A stretch of DNA of 64,000 bases from Bacteroidales bacterium (GTDB taxonomy: Bacteria; Bacteroidota; Bacteroidia; Bacteroidales; GCA-2748055). Every line of letters starts with the position of its first letter. The stretch's first letter is position 1. Both the position numbers and the translations under genes were made by a program. The notes under the pieces were generated by a model. That model saw only the letters and a list, made by a program, of their open reading frames with translations, searched no databases and had not been told where the DNA came from. The stretch is taken from assembly GCA_020636775.1 (NCBI GenBank), contig JACJXF010000009.1:1-64000 (forward strand). The letters are read 5' to 3'. Below, one piece after another: positions 1 to 8,955 of the stretch.

Positions 1-860
1 TGCTCGATGCCGGTGCTACGGGTGCATGCCCCTTCTATTATGCTGATGGATGGTGGAAAGGAAAAGAAGACAGCATTCATAACAATGTACCTGAGGAATG
101 GTTTGGATTTTTTGGTTACAGCGACCTCAACGATACTATCGGATCAGCAAGACCAGTATGGGGAGCCCTTAAAACCTATATGAAGGGTCTTGTTTTATCT
201 CCTAAGAACGGAGACGTTCTTGATGGCGAAATTCCTGTTGAGGTATACGTCGACAAGGAAGTAGCCCTAATTGAATGCAGATATCACGATCGGCTTATTT
301 TTTCTAAAAAGATTGAAGGCCATGCATACCTGAACAGTAGAATAGATTGTGAAGAAATTCTTGGCTCAGATACTACTCTTAAAATTAAGGATGCTGAACT
401 GGTATTTTCATTTCTAAATTCAAAAGACAAAGTACTTAAATCTGAGAGCATCATTGTTCTTGTTTCAAAAACAAAAATAACATTGCCGGAATTAAAGATC
501 AGCCTGTCGACCGATGATTTAAGCAAAGCCGGTAAACTGGTAATGAAGATAAGTATTTCAAATATGGGGCCTTTCAAATTTGCCGGAAATCTTAAATACA
601 ATTTCAATTCTCATATCGGATGGTCGACCGGAGCCACAGGGGCTTTCGATCTTTCTGCAATTAATGGCATGCCCTCATGGAATAATGGAATCGAATTACT
701 TCAGGAAACAGATATCCCGCAGGATTGCATGGTCATGACTCCTTCAGCCGGCATTCTCATAAAATATGGTAAATTCAAGACAATTATTCATGATCAGACT
801 CTGCTTTACCGGGGCAACTGGGCAGATCCCATAAAGGTTACCAACCTGCAAAACCATTAA
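1..860 (+). CDS. C-terminal part of a secreted glycoside-hydrolase-like protein (5' truncated)
   Basis: An open frame enters from the window edge (codons from base 3) and runs to a stop at 858-860. An ATG at 180 is internal: the 59 codons before it are open and protein-like. The first ~60 residues, rich in Trp, Tyr and Gly (FYYADGWWKG, EEWFGFFGYSD, ARPVWGALKTY), resemble the last strands and helices of a (beta/alpha)8 glycosidase barrel. The remaining ~220 residues look like beta-sandwich domains starting at LVLSPKNGDV. No T9SS sorting tail is visible. The catalytic region lies outside the window, so family and substrate cannot be given; the hydrolase call is inference from the barrel-like tail and from other carbohydrate genes in the window. 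Confidence 0.5.
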   Translation, partial: LDAGATGACPFYYADGWWKGKEDSIHNNVPEEWFGFFGYSDLNDTIGSARPVWGALKTYMKGLVLSPKNGDVLDGEIPVEVYVDKEVALIECRYHDRLIFSKKIEGHAYLNSRIDCEEILGSDTTLKIKDAELVFSFLNSKDKVLKSESIIVLVSKTKITLPELKISLSTDDLSKAGKLVMKISISNMGPFKFAGNLKYNFNSHIGWSTGATGAFDLSAINGMPSWNNGIELLQETDIPQDCMVMTPSAGILIKYGKFKTIIHDQTLLYRGNWADPIKVTNLQNH

Positions 861-1214
861 AATTAGCCTGCTAATTCCCATGTACTGAAAATTGACACAA
901 ACGTGGTATTGACTTTCTATGGCTTTAGGAATAGTTTTGATTATCAGGTAAAATTCTAAAATTCGAAATAGTATATTAATACCTGTGCTTATTATTATTT
1001 TAAAAGTTTTAAGATTTATACATCTTTTTATCTGTTTTATTCATTCTGACGTATAATTGAAGTATCAGATTTATTCTATGAAGTATTTTAAAAGTAGCGC
1101 CAGTGTTGACATTAGAGGTATATGATTTTAAGTTTACAGTTACATGGACTTAAACCAAATTAGGTAATAAATACACTATTATATTCCCAATTACTCACTT
1201 AAAACAACACAATT
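861..1214. other. AT-rich intergenic region
   Basis: 354 bases without a convincing gene. It holds one good Bacteroidetes-type promoter match near its left end (908-939) and otherwise AT-rich sequence. No RNA gene or long repeat seen. Confidence 0.6.
908..939 (+). promoter_or_regulatory. Candidate Bacteroidetes promoter (ATTG-N20-TAGTTTTG)
   Basis: TAGTTTTG at 932-939 matches the -7 consensus TAnnTTTG exactly, and ATTG at 908-911 sits 20 bases upstream where TTTG/TTG is expected. It would leave a ~270-nt leader before the gene at 1215, so it either drives a long 5'UTR, a small RNA, or is a chance match. Confidence 0.3.
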
Positions 1215-2015
1215 ATGAAAAAAATCTTTACTCTTTTATTTCTGACAATTATTGCACTAGGTGTAAAAGCCCAGTTGGTTGCTCCTATCACTTTCGAAGA
1301 CGGTGGTAATGATTCCATCTGGATTGAATTTGCCAACGGTAACGACGGGAATACCCGTCATTGGGAAATTACTGAGAACCCGGATAAGACTGGGATTAAT
1401 CAGTCGGACAGTGTAATGATGTTTACCGTACTGGATGATGCCACAACTTATGTAGGGTTTTATACCGATAGTATTGGCTCCATTGAATTTACTGATGAAG
1501 CTCACACCCTTACAATAATGATAATGAAAAATGTTTCCACCAAAACAACTGTTAAGATGGAAAGACCTTTTAACTCCGGTGCAGTAACATCAGTTGATGT
1601 GGTTAATAATCTGACGGACCAGTGGGAATTGCTGACTTTCGACATGACTCCCTGTATTGGATATGGCTATGACAGGTTTACCTTTTTCCCGGACCATGTA
1701 GCATCACCGAGGACACAAGGATGTGTTGCCTATATTGATAATATAGCCAATGCCACCGCACCCACTTCCATCGCTAATTTCAAGCAGGGAAGACTGCAAC
1801 TTTTCCCTAATCCGGTTGAAAACAGAATGGCAGTGCAATTCCCAGGAATGACCAATATCCGGATTTCTGACCTTCTTGGCAAAACAATCAGAACCTTTGA
1901 ATATTCCAAATCAAATGGTAGAGTTCTTGAACTTAGCGATCTGCATTCGGGAATTTATTTCCTGACGGTCGACAGTGATTCAGGATCTCATACAGTTAAA
2001 TTCCTTAAAAAATAG
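1215..2015 (+). CDS. Secreted protein with T9SS type A C-terminal sorting domain
   Basis: 266 aa. Residues 1-20 are a clear signal peptide (MKKIFTLLFLTIIALGVKAQ). Residues ~21-190 look like an all-beta, carbohydrate-binding/galactose-binding-like jelly roll (ITFEDGG near the start, YIDNI near the end, a common CBM signature), but I cannot name the family. The last ~70 residues are a T9SS sorting domain: LQLFPNPVENR, then ISDLLGKTIRTFE, LSDLHSGIYFLTV and a basic end. By family knowledge it crosses the outer membrane through the PorV/PorU-dependent machine encoded 7-12 kb downstream. It stands alone and is followed by a hairpin terminator. Ligand unknown. Confidence 0.8.
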   Translation: MKKIFTLLFLTIIALGVKAQLVAPITFEDGGNDSIWIEFANGNDGNTRHWEITENPDKTGINQSDSVMMFTVLDDATTYVGFYTDSIGSIEFTDEAHTLTIMIMKNVSTKTTVKMERPFNSGAVTSVDVVNNLTDQWELLTFDMTPCIGYGYDRFTFFPDHVASPRTQGCVAYIDNIANATAPTSIANFKQGRLQLFPNPVENRMAVQFPGMTNIRISDLLGKTIRTFEYSKSNGRVLELSDLHSGIYFLTVDSDSGSHTVKFLKK

Positions 2016-2037
2016 TCCTTTTTTAATGTTCAGTTGA

Positions 2038-2076
2038 TGGCGGGGGAGTAGTATATATTTCCCTGCCATTTTTTTT
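2038..2076 (+). terminator. Rho-independent terminator after the T9SS cargo gene
   Basis: An imperfect GC-rich stem (GGCGGGGGA paired with TTCCCTGCC across an AT-rich loop) is followed directly by a run of eight or more T. It lies 23 bases after the stop at 2015. Confidence 0.65.
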
Positions 2077-2183
2077 GCTCTGAAACAGACAACCCACATG
2101 GATCAGGCAGGGTAATTAAAATTCCGGGGAAACCAAAAAATTTGTAAAGGAAAAACGCCTTATCCATCAAGTTCGTGCTTCTC

Positions 2184-2951
2184 CTATTCTGTAATTTTTC
2201 CCAGCCATTGCCTGAATTCAGCTGACTTATTAAAGCTTACAAGAATATCCTGATCTTCCTGCGGAGGATGAACATCAATTTTAATTCTGCTTTTGGATAA
2301 ATTATAAATATTCCTTATCGACTTATAACTGATGAGAAAATTGCGGTTAATTCTGAAAAACAAATCCGGATCAACCAATAATTCAATCTTGTCGAGAGAC
2401 AAGCCTGAAGCATAATTTTTACCTGCAGAAGTGCAAATGAAATTGCTCTTTTCGAGATTATAAAAATAAGAGATTTCTTCTATGCTTATACTTTTTATTA
2501 TCGATCCCGCCGTGATCAAAAACCTTGACTGATATTTACGATCAGGTTTCAACATTTTAATCAGGCTCTCAATATCCGGGCCATCATTTGGTGTACTAAA
2601 ATATGAGTGGTATTTTTCCATAGCCTTTCTCACATCGACCGGAGAGAAAGGTTTAAGCAGGTAATCAATACTGTTCACTCTGAAAGCTTTAAGCGCATAT
2701 TCATCATAGGCAGTAGTAAAAATGACAGGAGTCTTTACTTCAACATGCTCAAATATCTCAAAACTATTTCCGTCGGAAAGGTGAATATCCATAAAAACCA
2801 GATCGGCCATTTTATTTTTCAGCCAGCTTATAGAATCCCTTACCGTATCCAGCACAGCCAGAATCTTTATACCGGGTTCAAGCGTGAGAATAAGCTCCTC
2901 AAGCCGTTTGGCTGCCAGTTTCTCATCCTCTATAATCAGAACTCTAATCAT
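2184..2951 (-). CDS. LytTR-family response regulator
   Basis: 255 aa from the ATG at 2951. An upstream in-frame start at 3047 is rejected because it lies inside the kinase gene and adds 32 residues before the receiver. The receiver domain (~1-120) begins MIRVLIIEDE with acidic pocket E8/D9, phospho-acceptor D55 in VFMDIHL and the conserved Lys in LLKPFS. The LytTR DNA-binding domain (~150-245) contains FFRINRNFLISYKSI. The gene starts one base after the kinase stop (TGAAATG), so the two are translationally coupled as a LytS/LytR-type pair. The position after a TonB receptor suggests it answers a ligand linked to that receptor, but the targets are unknown. Confidence 0.9.
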   Translation of the reverse strand: MIRVLIIEDEKLAAKRLEELILTLEPGIKILAVLDTVRDSISWLKNKMADLVFMDIHLSDGNSFEIFEHVEVKTPVIFTTAYDEYALKAFRVNSIDYLLKPFSPVDVRKAMEKYHSYFSTPNDGPDIESLIKMLKPDRKYQSRFLITAGSIIKSISIEEISYFYNLEKSNFICTSAGKNYASGLSLDKIELLVDPDLFFRINRNFLISYKSIRNIYNLSKSRIKIDVHPPQEDQDILVSFNKSAEFRQWLGKITE

Positions 2952-2952
2952 T

Positions 2953-4026
2953 TCATTCCTGTAATAACGGTATTTTAGCTTCGAAATACTCTCCCCGGGG
3001 TCCGAAAACCGGCTTTTTTTCTGTGAAATGCCCATACCTTGCAACAAGGTGTTTTAGTCCAAAACCTGTAGACGGTTCCTTATCTTTTCTGGGATTGAGG
3101 GGATTTTTTACAAGGAGGGAGTTGCCATCCACCTTTATTTCTATATGCATAGGATTAAGAACAGATATTTCATTATGCTTTATGGCATTTTCAATTAATA
3201 TCTGCAAAGACAAAGGCGGTAAAAAATATTCGAGCTTGTCTTGTGGAATTTCAATTTTAAAATCCAGCTTGTCTTCATACCGGGTCTTTTGAAGGAAAAG
3301 ATAGGCCTGCAAAAAATCCACTTCTTCTTTCAGACTTACCAGAGATTTGTCTTTTACATCAAGTACATAACGATAAATTAAAGAAAACCTGTTAATGAAT
3401 TCCTGTGCTTTTTCAGGATCTGAAGAAATCAGGAAGGACAGTACATTCAGATTGTTAAAAAGAAAATGTGGATTAACCTGGTTGCTTAGTGCAGTGTATT
3501 GCGACTCGATATTCTGGCGCTTCAGTATTTCAGCTTCCAGAATGGAATTCCTGTACATCTGGAACAACTCCCGGCCCTCCATAATAGTCATCAAAATTAA
3601 ATTTATGATAATGGCTATAAGGGCATTCTGGAATATGGTGAAATTAAAACTATACTGATTATGAAATGCTGAATATTTATATAATAAAGCTACCACTATA
3701 CTTATAATAATTGCCGCACTTATACTGGTAATAAGCAATTCGATTACAAGTCTTTTTGTCCAGCCGTCTTTCCAGGGATACTTTTTACTTAAAACAATTG
3801 CAATCCTGGTATTAACAAAAGTAATTGTGATAGTGATCAGAAATGTAAATGCACCAGCAAATAAGCCTTCCGCCAGAGGCGTCTCCCTATTATCCATATA
3901 TCCTGAAAGGAAAAATATTAAAGGCAAAAGAATCCCGATTGCCATAGCGACAATCAGGAATCTTTTATCAAACGGATTTATATAGCCCACTTCCGGAGAT
4001 TTAATTAGATAAATATAGTCAGGCAA
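2953..4026 (-). CDS. LytS/YehU-type sensor histidine kinase
   Basis: 357 aa. About four membrane helices fall in residues ~21-150, with no large extracytoplasmic sensor loop. The His_kinase (PF06580-type) core follows, with phospho-acceptor H187 in NQVNPHFLFNNLN. The ATPase lobe has the N-box ILIENAIKHNE and a glycine-rich box in STGFGLKHLV. It autophosphorylates and passes phosphate to the regulator encoded one base downstream. The gene begins 3 bases after the TonB-receptor stop, so the three genes form an operon transcribed leftward. The lack of a big periplasmic domain suggests it senses through its membrane part or a partner protein (inference). Confidence 0.9.
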   Translation of the reverse strand: MPDYIYLIKSPEVGYINPFDKRFLIVAMAIGILLPLIFFLSGYMDNRETPLAEGLFAGAFTFLITITITFVNTRIAIVLSKKYPWKDGWTKRLVIELLITSISAAIIISIVVALLYKYSAFHNQYSFNFTIFQNALIAIIINLILMTIMEGRELFQMYRNSILEAEILKRQNIESQYTALSNQVNPHFLFNNLNVLSFLISSDPEKAQEFINRFSLIYRYVLDVKDKSLVSLKEEVDFLQAYLFLQKTRYEDKLDFKIEIPQDKLEYFLPPLSLQILIENAIKHNEISVLNPMHIEIKVDGNSLLVKNPLNPRKDKEPSTGFGLKHLVARYGHFTEKKPVFGPRGEYFEAKIPLLQE

Positions 4027-4029
4027 TTT

Positions 4030-6420
4030 TTAAAAAACAATCCGGTATTGCATCATTGGGTATATTCCAATCTGGTAAACTGTCTGCAGGTCGCCAACCA
4101 TAGGATTATAATAGCTGTAATACGGGTTTTTATGATTGCTTAGATTTTGAATTTCAATACCGGTTTCCTGAGAAATTCTTTTACCATCGATGCGATACGC
4201 AACACGCAAATCCATTCTGAAATAGTCAGCAAATTTCTTTGTGAATGCCAGATTATCGATGTACTCAGTTTGTTTATTAAGAAGCGAAAGTTCCCTGTCG
4301 ATAGGAGTGTACCTTTGACCGCCTGCCACGGTAACTTTGAGGTCTGCGGTAAGCCACTTTGCTTTAGAAGCTCCGCTTTTCGAGATTTTGATATCTTTTC
4401 CGGTTAAAAGGTTTACTACATATCCACCATTAAATGCAGTTGAATACCACTTGTTATCGCTTCCCTTATATTTTGAATCATAAAGGGATCCCGTAAACAA
4501 GAAGTAATACCCATCGCTCAGGAAACGCTCAAGAGTAAGCTCTATTCCCATATTTCTTGCAATCCCGCCGTCTTTAAGCGTATCAGGAATAACAGAATTA
4601 TTGAAATTATAATTTACCAGAGAAAAGGAGCTTGGATTCTTATCTACAGCAACATTAAAAACATCCTGATAGTAAGACTCCGCCTTTAGTCTCCAGTTTT
4701 TATTAATATTCCTGTTATATCCAAGTACAAAGTGATGACTCTTTTGAAGTTTCAGATCCATGTTCGGCTGATCGTAGCTGTCATCTGGTTTATGAACTCT
4801 GGCAAGGTATACCTGTATTGGGTAGGTTTTGCTGTGCAGCCCGTAACCAAAACTCAAACTGCTGTAATCATCGAGTGTCCATGAAATATTAGCTCTGGGT
4901 TCAAGACTTGAGGTGTTGTTTAATGTAAACAACTGGTAATTCAAACCTGTATTGAGAGTGATATTGTCATTTACCTTATATTGCCACTCAACAAAGGAAG
5001 AAAACTGGCCGGTATTGGCTTTCTCATCCAGGACTGTTATGAAGCGACCAAGAGGAGCGTTATACATGGTATCGAGCAGATTCAGCTCAATTATTTTGTA
5101 CTCTGCTCCCAGCTTAACAAAATGCTGAGTAGATAACTTTTGTGATACAGAAAACCTGGCTATATAATTTGATTCCCTCAGATAATTTCTTACCCAGGGA
5201 AACGGGCTTCTGTCGGTAACACTTAATGAATCAACAATACCTTCATTGTAACTGGTGTTTGCCGAAAGTGTAAAATTTGTATAGCCTTTTTCACTAAGAG
5301 CGTAGGTATGATTCAGGATTATTGCTCCAAGAGAGTTAGTGTTTACAATATCCTGATTTTGAGTATATAAATCCTGAGTAAGTTCAGTTGAATCTATCCC
5401 TGAATTATTAAAATTTATATAACTTTTACCCCCAAGACCAGTAATAGAAAATTTACCGGCTTTTGCGGTCGGTACATTTATTTTAAAAGTGAGATCCTGG
5501 TATTCAGGAACTGCAACTCCGGTCCCAAAATTTACTCCCAGATCGTGCATCAGGCCGAGGGTAGAATAGCGGTAATTTACCAGGTATGACGAATTTTTTC
5601 CAAATGGCAGCGGTCCCTCTGCCCCACCTTCAAAGCCGTTGAAGCCAAGCTGTCCAAGAAACTCATTCTTACTGGCATTGCCATTTCTCATTTTCAGATC
5701 AAATACACCGGAAAATGCATTGGAGTATTCTGCAGGGAATGCAGCGGTCATGAAAACCGAATTCATCAGAACGTTATTATTCAGCATACTTACCGGTCCA
5801 CCGGTAGATCCCAGGAAGCCAAAATGATTTGGATTTGGGATTTCAATGCCATCAAGTCTCCATAACAATCCGGTTGGGGAATTTCCCCTGATAACGATGT
5901 CGTTCTTGGCATCATTGGGTGTACTTACTCCTGCATAATTGGCTGCCATCCGTGAAATATCATTTCTTGCACCCGCATATCGCATACTTTCCTCAATGGT
6001 AAAATAACGACTGCTAACAGCAGCCAAACTGTTACCGGTTCCGGATTTATCTGATCTACTGGCTTTAATGGTGATTTCTTCTCCCTTTACAACTCGTTCA
6101 TCAAGGTCAAATTTCAGTATCAGTTCTTTTCCCGAATTAAGAATAATATTAGAAAACGTCTGAGAGTTATATCCAACATAGGTAGCTGTTATGCTTACCC
6201 TGCCTATTGGCACTTGGGAAATCACAAAATTCCCATCTGTATCAGTAATGGTTCCAATAATGGGATCAGTGCCCGGGATAAATACATTGGCACCAATAAG
6301 TGGTGTCTGAGTGAGCTTATCAAAAACCTGACCTCTGACAGTCTGGTATATATCCTGACTTGCATTCGTTTTAAGCAAATGAAAACCAAGAACAAATAGT
6401 ATAAACATTAACCTTTTCAT
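4030..6420 (-). CDS. TonB-dependent receptor with carboxypeptidase-regulatory-like N-domain
   Basis: 796 aa. A signal peptide covers residues 1-21 (ending TNASQ). Residues ~28-115 form a CarboxypepD_reg-like beta-sandwich (VRGQVFDKLTQTPLIGANVF). A plug domain follows at ~135-240 (IVIRGNSPTGLLWRLDGIEI), then a ~550-residue 22-strand-type beta barrel ending in an aromatic residue (MMQYRIVF), as outer-membrane porins do. Known role of the family: TonB/ExbBD-driven uptake. The substrate is not evident; no SusD partner is adjacent. Being first in an operon with a LytS/LytTR pair is unusual for this family and suggests a receptor whose traffic or expression is tied to that signalling pair. Confidence 0.88.
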   Translation of the reverse strand: MKRLMFILFVLGFHLLKTNASQDIYQTVRGQVFDKLTQTPLIGANVFIPGTDPIIGTITDTDGNFVISQVPIGRVSITATYVGYNSQTFSNIILNSGKELILKFDLDERVVKGEEITIKASRSDKSGTGNSLAAVSSRYFTIEESMRYAGARNDISRMAANYAGVSTPNDAKNDIVIRGNSPTGLLWRLDGIEIPNPNHFGFLGSTGGPVSMLNNNVLMNSVFMTAAFPAEYSNAFSGVFDLKMRNGNASKNEFLGQLGFNGFEGGAEGPLPFGKNSSYLVNYRYSTLGLMHDLGVNFGTGVAVPEYQDLTFKINVPTAKAGKFSITGLGGKSYINFNNSGIDSTELTQDLYTQNQDIVNTNSLGAIILNHTYALSEKGYTNFTLSANTSYNEGIVDSLSVTDRSPFPWVRNYLRESNYIARFSVSQKLSTQHFVKLGAEYKIIELNLLDTMYNAPLGRFITVLDEKANTGQFSSFVEWQYKVNDNITLNTGLNYQLFTLNNTSSLEPRANISWTLDDYSSLSFGYGLHSKTYPIQVYLARVHKPDDSYDQPNMDLKLQKSHHFVLGYNRNINKNWRLKAESYYQDVFNVAVDKNPSSFSLVNYNFNNSVIPDTLKDGGIARNMGIELTLERFLSDGYYFLFTGSLYDSKYKGSDNKWYSTAFNGGYVVNLLTGKDIKISKSGASKAKWLTADLKVTVAGGQRYTPIDRELSLLNKQTEYIDNLAFTKKFADYFRMDLRVAYRIDGKRISQETGIEIQNLSNHKNPYYSYYNPMVGDLQTVYQIGIYPMMQYRIVF

Positions 6421-6520
6421 AGCGTTTTTATTGGCAAAGAAAATAGCCAGACCTGGGCTGTGAAAAAAAATGTTTCCGGATGTGGAAAAGGGGAACTTGA
6501 ACGTGGAAAAGCTATAAGCT

Positions 6521-6961
6521 TTAGTAATAAAGCATCTTCAGATTGCTCACCATTCTAGGACTTTTAAGTTCAATCATGGCGTCGCTGAAGGATGGTGATT
6601 TAATTCTTGGTGTGTCGTTATTAGAAAAGGCAAACCCTTCCCGTGGAATTCCAAAAAAATTCTTTTCCATTTTTCCGTTGCCATTTTCATCATGCAGTAC
6701 CGACACCGCATATGTACCATAAGGAAGATCTTCAAATACAATAACGACGGTATCGGGGAGAATGGAAACCGTTTTCCATCCGAAACTTTTCATGGGATCA
6801 TCAGGAAAACCGTCTTTCTGATTAAACAGATTAACACTTACTTTACCTTTGGGGTTGCGCAGGCCTGTAATTCTGATTTCAATATTCCCGGTGGACTGAG
6901 CCTGCGCCTGAGCTGAAAATGAAAACCAAATAATGGCAAAAATGCTGAATAAGCTTTTCAT
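6521..6961 (-). CDS. DUF2141 secreted protein
   Basis: 146 aa from the ATG at 6961. A start at 6991 would add ten residues ahead of the signal peptide and is less likely. The signal peptide is MKSLFSIFAIIWFSFSAQAQ. The mature part fits DUF2141: IEIRITGLRNPKGKVSVNLF, the block PYGTYAVSVLHDENGNGKM and the FFGIPREGFAFSNN motif. Family members are small exported beta proteins of unknown function common in Bacteroidota and Proteobacteria. A -7 element lies upstream at 7014-7021, so it appears to be a separate unit. Confidence 0.85.
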   Translation of the reverse strand: MKSLFSIFAIIWFSFSAQAQAQSTGNIEIRITGLRNPKGKVSVNLFNQKDGFPDDPMKSFGWKTVSILPDTVVIVFEDLPYGTYAVSVLHDENGNGKMEKNFFGIPREGFAFSNNDTPRIKSPSFSDAMIELKSPRMVSNLKMLYY

Positions 6962-7013
6962 AGAAGATTCTTTCAGAAAACGAACAATCAAGTTAATTCA
7001 AAATTTTATAAAG

Positions 7014-7021
7014 CAAAGATA
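7014..7021 (-). promoter_or_regulatory. Candidate -7 promoter element (TATCTTTG) for the DUF2141 gene
   Basis: On the minus strand TATCTTTG matches TAnnTTTG exactly, ~52 bases before the ATG at 6961. A TTG lies 21 bases further upstream at 7043-7045. It sits in the short gap between the TlpA-like gene and the DUF2141 gene. Confidence 0.45.
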
Positions 7022-7025
7022 TGCT

Positions 7026-8420
7026 TCAATTACCTTTTGTTTCAAGTTTATCCACTTCCCTTTTGAACTCTTTAAAAGTAAGCGGCTTGGCCAGAATCTT
7101 ATGATCCCGATCAATTAAAAACAGTGTGGGTGTTGCATACACATTATAATCCTTTGGAGCCTTTCCCTCCCAGCCTGCTCCTGAAAAGGTATTAATCCAT
7201 GGGTAATTTTGCATCATCAGATTTTCTTCCCAGGCAAACCTGCTTGAATCAATCGATACAGCAAATACTTCCAGATCAATTTTTCGGTCAGGGTACCATT
7301 TTGAGAGTTGCTGCAGAAAACTTGAGCAATGGGGACACCAGGAAGCCCAGAAAACCACAAGAGTATAATCGCGGTCAATATCATACAGGCGGATTTGTTT
7401 TCCATCCTGATCCAGATTCAATATGTCGGGAACCTTTTTTCCCGGGGCCATTTTCTCATAGCCATCCAGTCGTTTCTTGAGAAGAGCCTTACTATCGGTT
7501 TCACAACCTCCCTCAATATAATTTTCGGCGATATAGACCAATACCTTTTCCATCTGGAAATGCTGAAAGCCATCGACCAGAAAATTAAGAACAAAATCAT
7601 AGATGGCAGGCTTGCCGGTAGCAGCGGTCATAAGATGATCGACAGCCTCAATATATTGAATTTCCTGTTCCGACTGATCAGCCTTGGGCTCACGAAACAG
7701 GCTCAGGTAGTCGAGAATTGCCTTGGTAATTACGGGGGAGTTCAGGAGACGTTCGTCGCTGAAGGTAATCAGATCGAAATAATGATCCCGGATAAAGTCC
7801 TTCATAGCCGATGCCGGATAGGGGTTTTCTATCTGAGGTAAGAGCGACATCCCGATAATGGAAGACACAATGGAGCCCGGCAACTCTGCCGACAATTTCA
7901 TCGCTTCCTCTGAAAAGTTTCTCTGCACAGTCAGAAATTCAGATTTAAGGGGATTATAAAAATCATCTCCGGGCTTATAAATGGAAAAGAGCGGAGAAAT
8001 ATGTGCCAGTTTTAACTGGTAAGCCGCATCCGATCTCAGAAAGCGATAATAAATGTCATTTTCTTTGGAACGGCTAACAACCATACTGTCAATAGGATAT
8101 AAATAACTGGTTGTCAACGATATGTCCTCATTATTAAATATTAAATCGAAATATTGAGGATCTTCATTGAAAAAATTTGAACGTCCCATTTCGCCTAAAA
8201 TGAGTCGGTAAACTCCCGGTTTAGTCCCGGAGGGAAGGCTGAAGCTGAAAACACCGTCCAGGCTGGCAGTGCTGTCAATTATTTCCTGCTGGTCAGCTTT
8301 GAATTTCAGGAGATAAACCCTTTTGCCATCGAATCCCTTTACTTTTCCTTGTATTACATGCTGGGAGCTGGCAGAAAGTATCGAAAAAATTAAAAAGACA
8401 AGACTGAATAAATATTTCAT
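7026..8420 (-). CDS. TlpA-like thioredoxin-fold protein with N-terminal DUF4369-type domain
   Basis: 464 aa. A signal peptide covers ~1-19 (ending SASSQ). Residues ~20-120 resemble DUF4369 (VIQGKVKGFDGKRVYLLKF). A helical middle region (~130-310) resembles the DUF5106 type. The C-terminal thioredoxin/AhpC-TSA domain (~325-460) carries W361-C362-P363-H364-C365 in FWASWCPHC and the cis-Pro strand YATPTLFLID. The CxxC pair is intact, so it is predicted to be an active periplasmic thiol-disulfide oxidoreductase. Such multidomain TlpA proteins are typical of Bacteroidota; the client protein is unknown. No cytochrome c maturation gene is adjacent. Confidence 0.88.
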   Translation of the reverse strand: MKYLFSLVFLIFSILSASSQHVIQGKVKGFDGKRVYLLKFKADQQEIIDSTASLDGVFSFSLPSGTKPGVYRLILGEMGRSNFFNEDPQYFDLIFNNEDISLTTSYLYPIDSMVVSRSKENDIYYRFLRSDAAYQLKLAHISPLFSIYKPGDDFYNPLKSEFLTVQRNFSEEAMKLSAELPGSIVSSIIGMSLLPQIENPYPASAMKDFIRDHYFDLITFSDERLLNSPVITKAILDYLSLFREPKADQSEQEIQYIEAVDHLMTAATGKPAIYDFVLNFLVDGFQHFQMEKVLVYIAENYIEGGCETDSKALLKKRLDGYEKMAPGKKVPDILNLDQDGKQIRLYDIDRDYTLVVFWASWCPHCSSFLQQLSKWYPDRKIDLEVFAVSIDSSRFAWEENLMMQNYPWINTFSGAGWEGKAPKDYNVYATPTLFLIDRDHKILAKPLTFKEFKREVDKLETKGN

Positions 8421-8475
8421 TTTATATGCTGAAGTTTGACTGGTTTAAATGTATACTTTTACCGTATCCCGGTAT

Positions 8476-8955
8476 TTAATCCCTTGATATCAGCACCACT
8501 GCCTGGGCTGCGACACCCTTTTCCTTTCCAATGAAACTCATGCCTTCAGTGGTTGTGGCTTTAACTGAAATTTTATCAGGACTGATCTGAAGAACGTCGG
8601 CCATGGTTTCCTGCATGCTGTTTACATAATCCCTGATTTTGGGCTTTTCCAGCATTACCACGGTATCAATATTCACTATTGAAAAATTTTTGGAAAGAAG
8701 GAGTTCATAAGTCTTTGCCAGTAGAATTTTACTGTCGATTCCTTTAAATTCGGCAGATGTGTCAGGAAAATGCCTTCCGATATCGCCCATATTTGCCGCA
8801 CCAAGCAAGGCATCACAAACAGCATGTATCAATACATCTGCGTCGCTGTGACCCAGGGCACCTTTGGTATGTGGAATTTTAACTCCCCCGAGAAGAAAGG
8901 GCAATCCTTCTTCCAGACGGTGAACATCGTAACCTATGCCCACCCTAAGGTTCAT
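8476..8955 (-). CDS. ispF: 2-C-methyl-D-erythritol 2,4-cyclodiphosphate synthase
   Basis: 159 aa, the usual family length. Metal ligands D10 and H12 lie in GIGYDVHRLEEG and H44 in DADVLIHAVCDALLGAA; the loop GALGHSDAD and the C-terminal VKATTTEGMSFIGKEKGVAA are all present. It makes MEcPP from CDP-ME 2-phosphate in the non-mevalonate isoprenoid pathway, in the cytoplasm as a trimer. The ATG overlaps the porV stop (TAATG), so translation is coupled to the secretion gene. No other MEP-pathway gene is present in the window. Confidence 0.97.
   Translation of the reverse strand: MNLRVGIGYDVHRLEEGLPFLLGGVKIPHTKGALGHSDADVLIHAVCDALLGAANMGDIGRHFPDTSAEFKGIDSKILLAKTYELLLSKNFSIVNIDTVVMLEKPKIRDYVNSMQETMADVLQISPDKISVKATTTEGMSFIGKEKGVAAQAVVLISRD

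Noticed and set aside
2952..3047. Longer start of the LytTR regulator
   Set aside because: It would overlap the kinase coding region and adds non-domain residues; ATG at 2951 gives the standard TGAAATG coupling.
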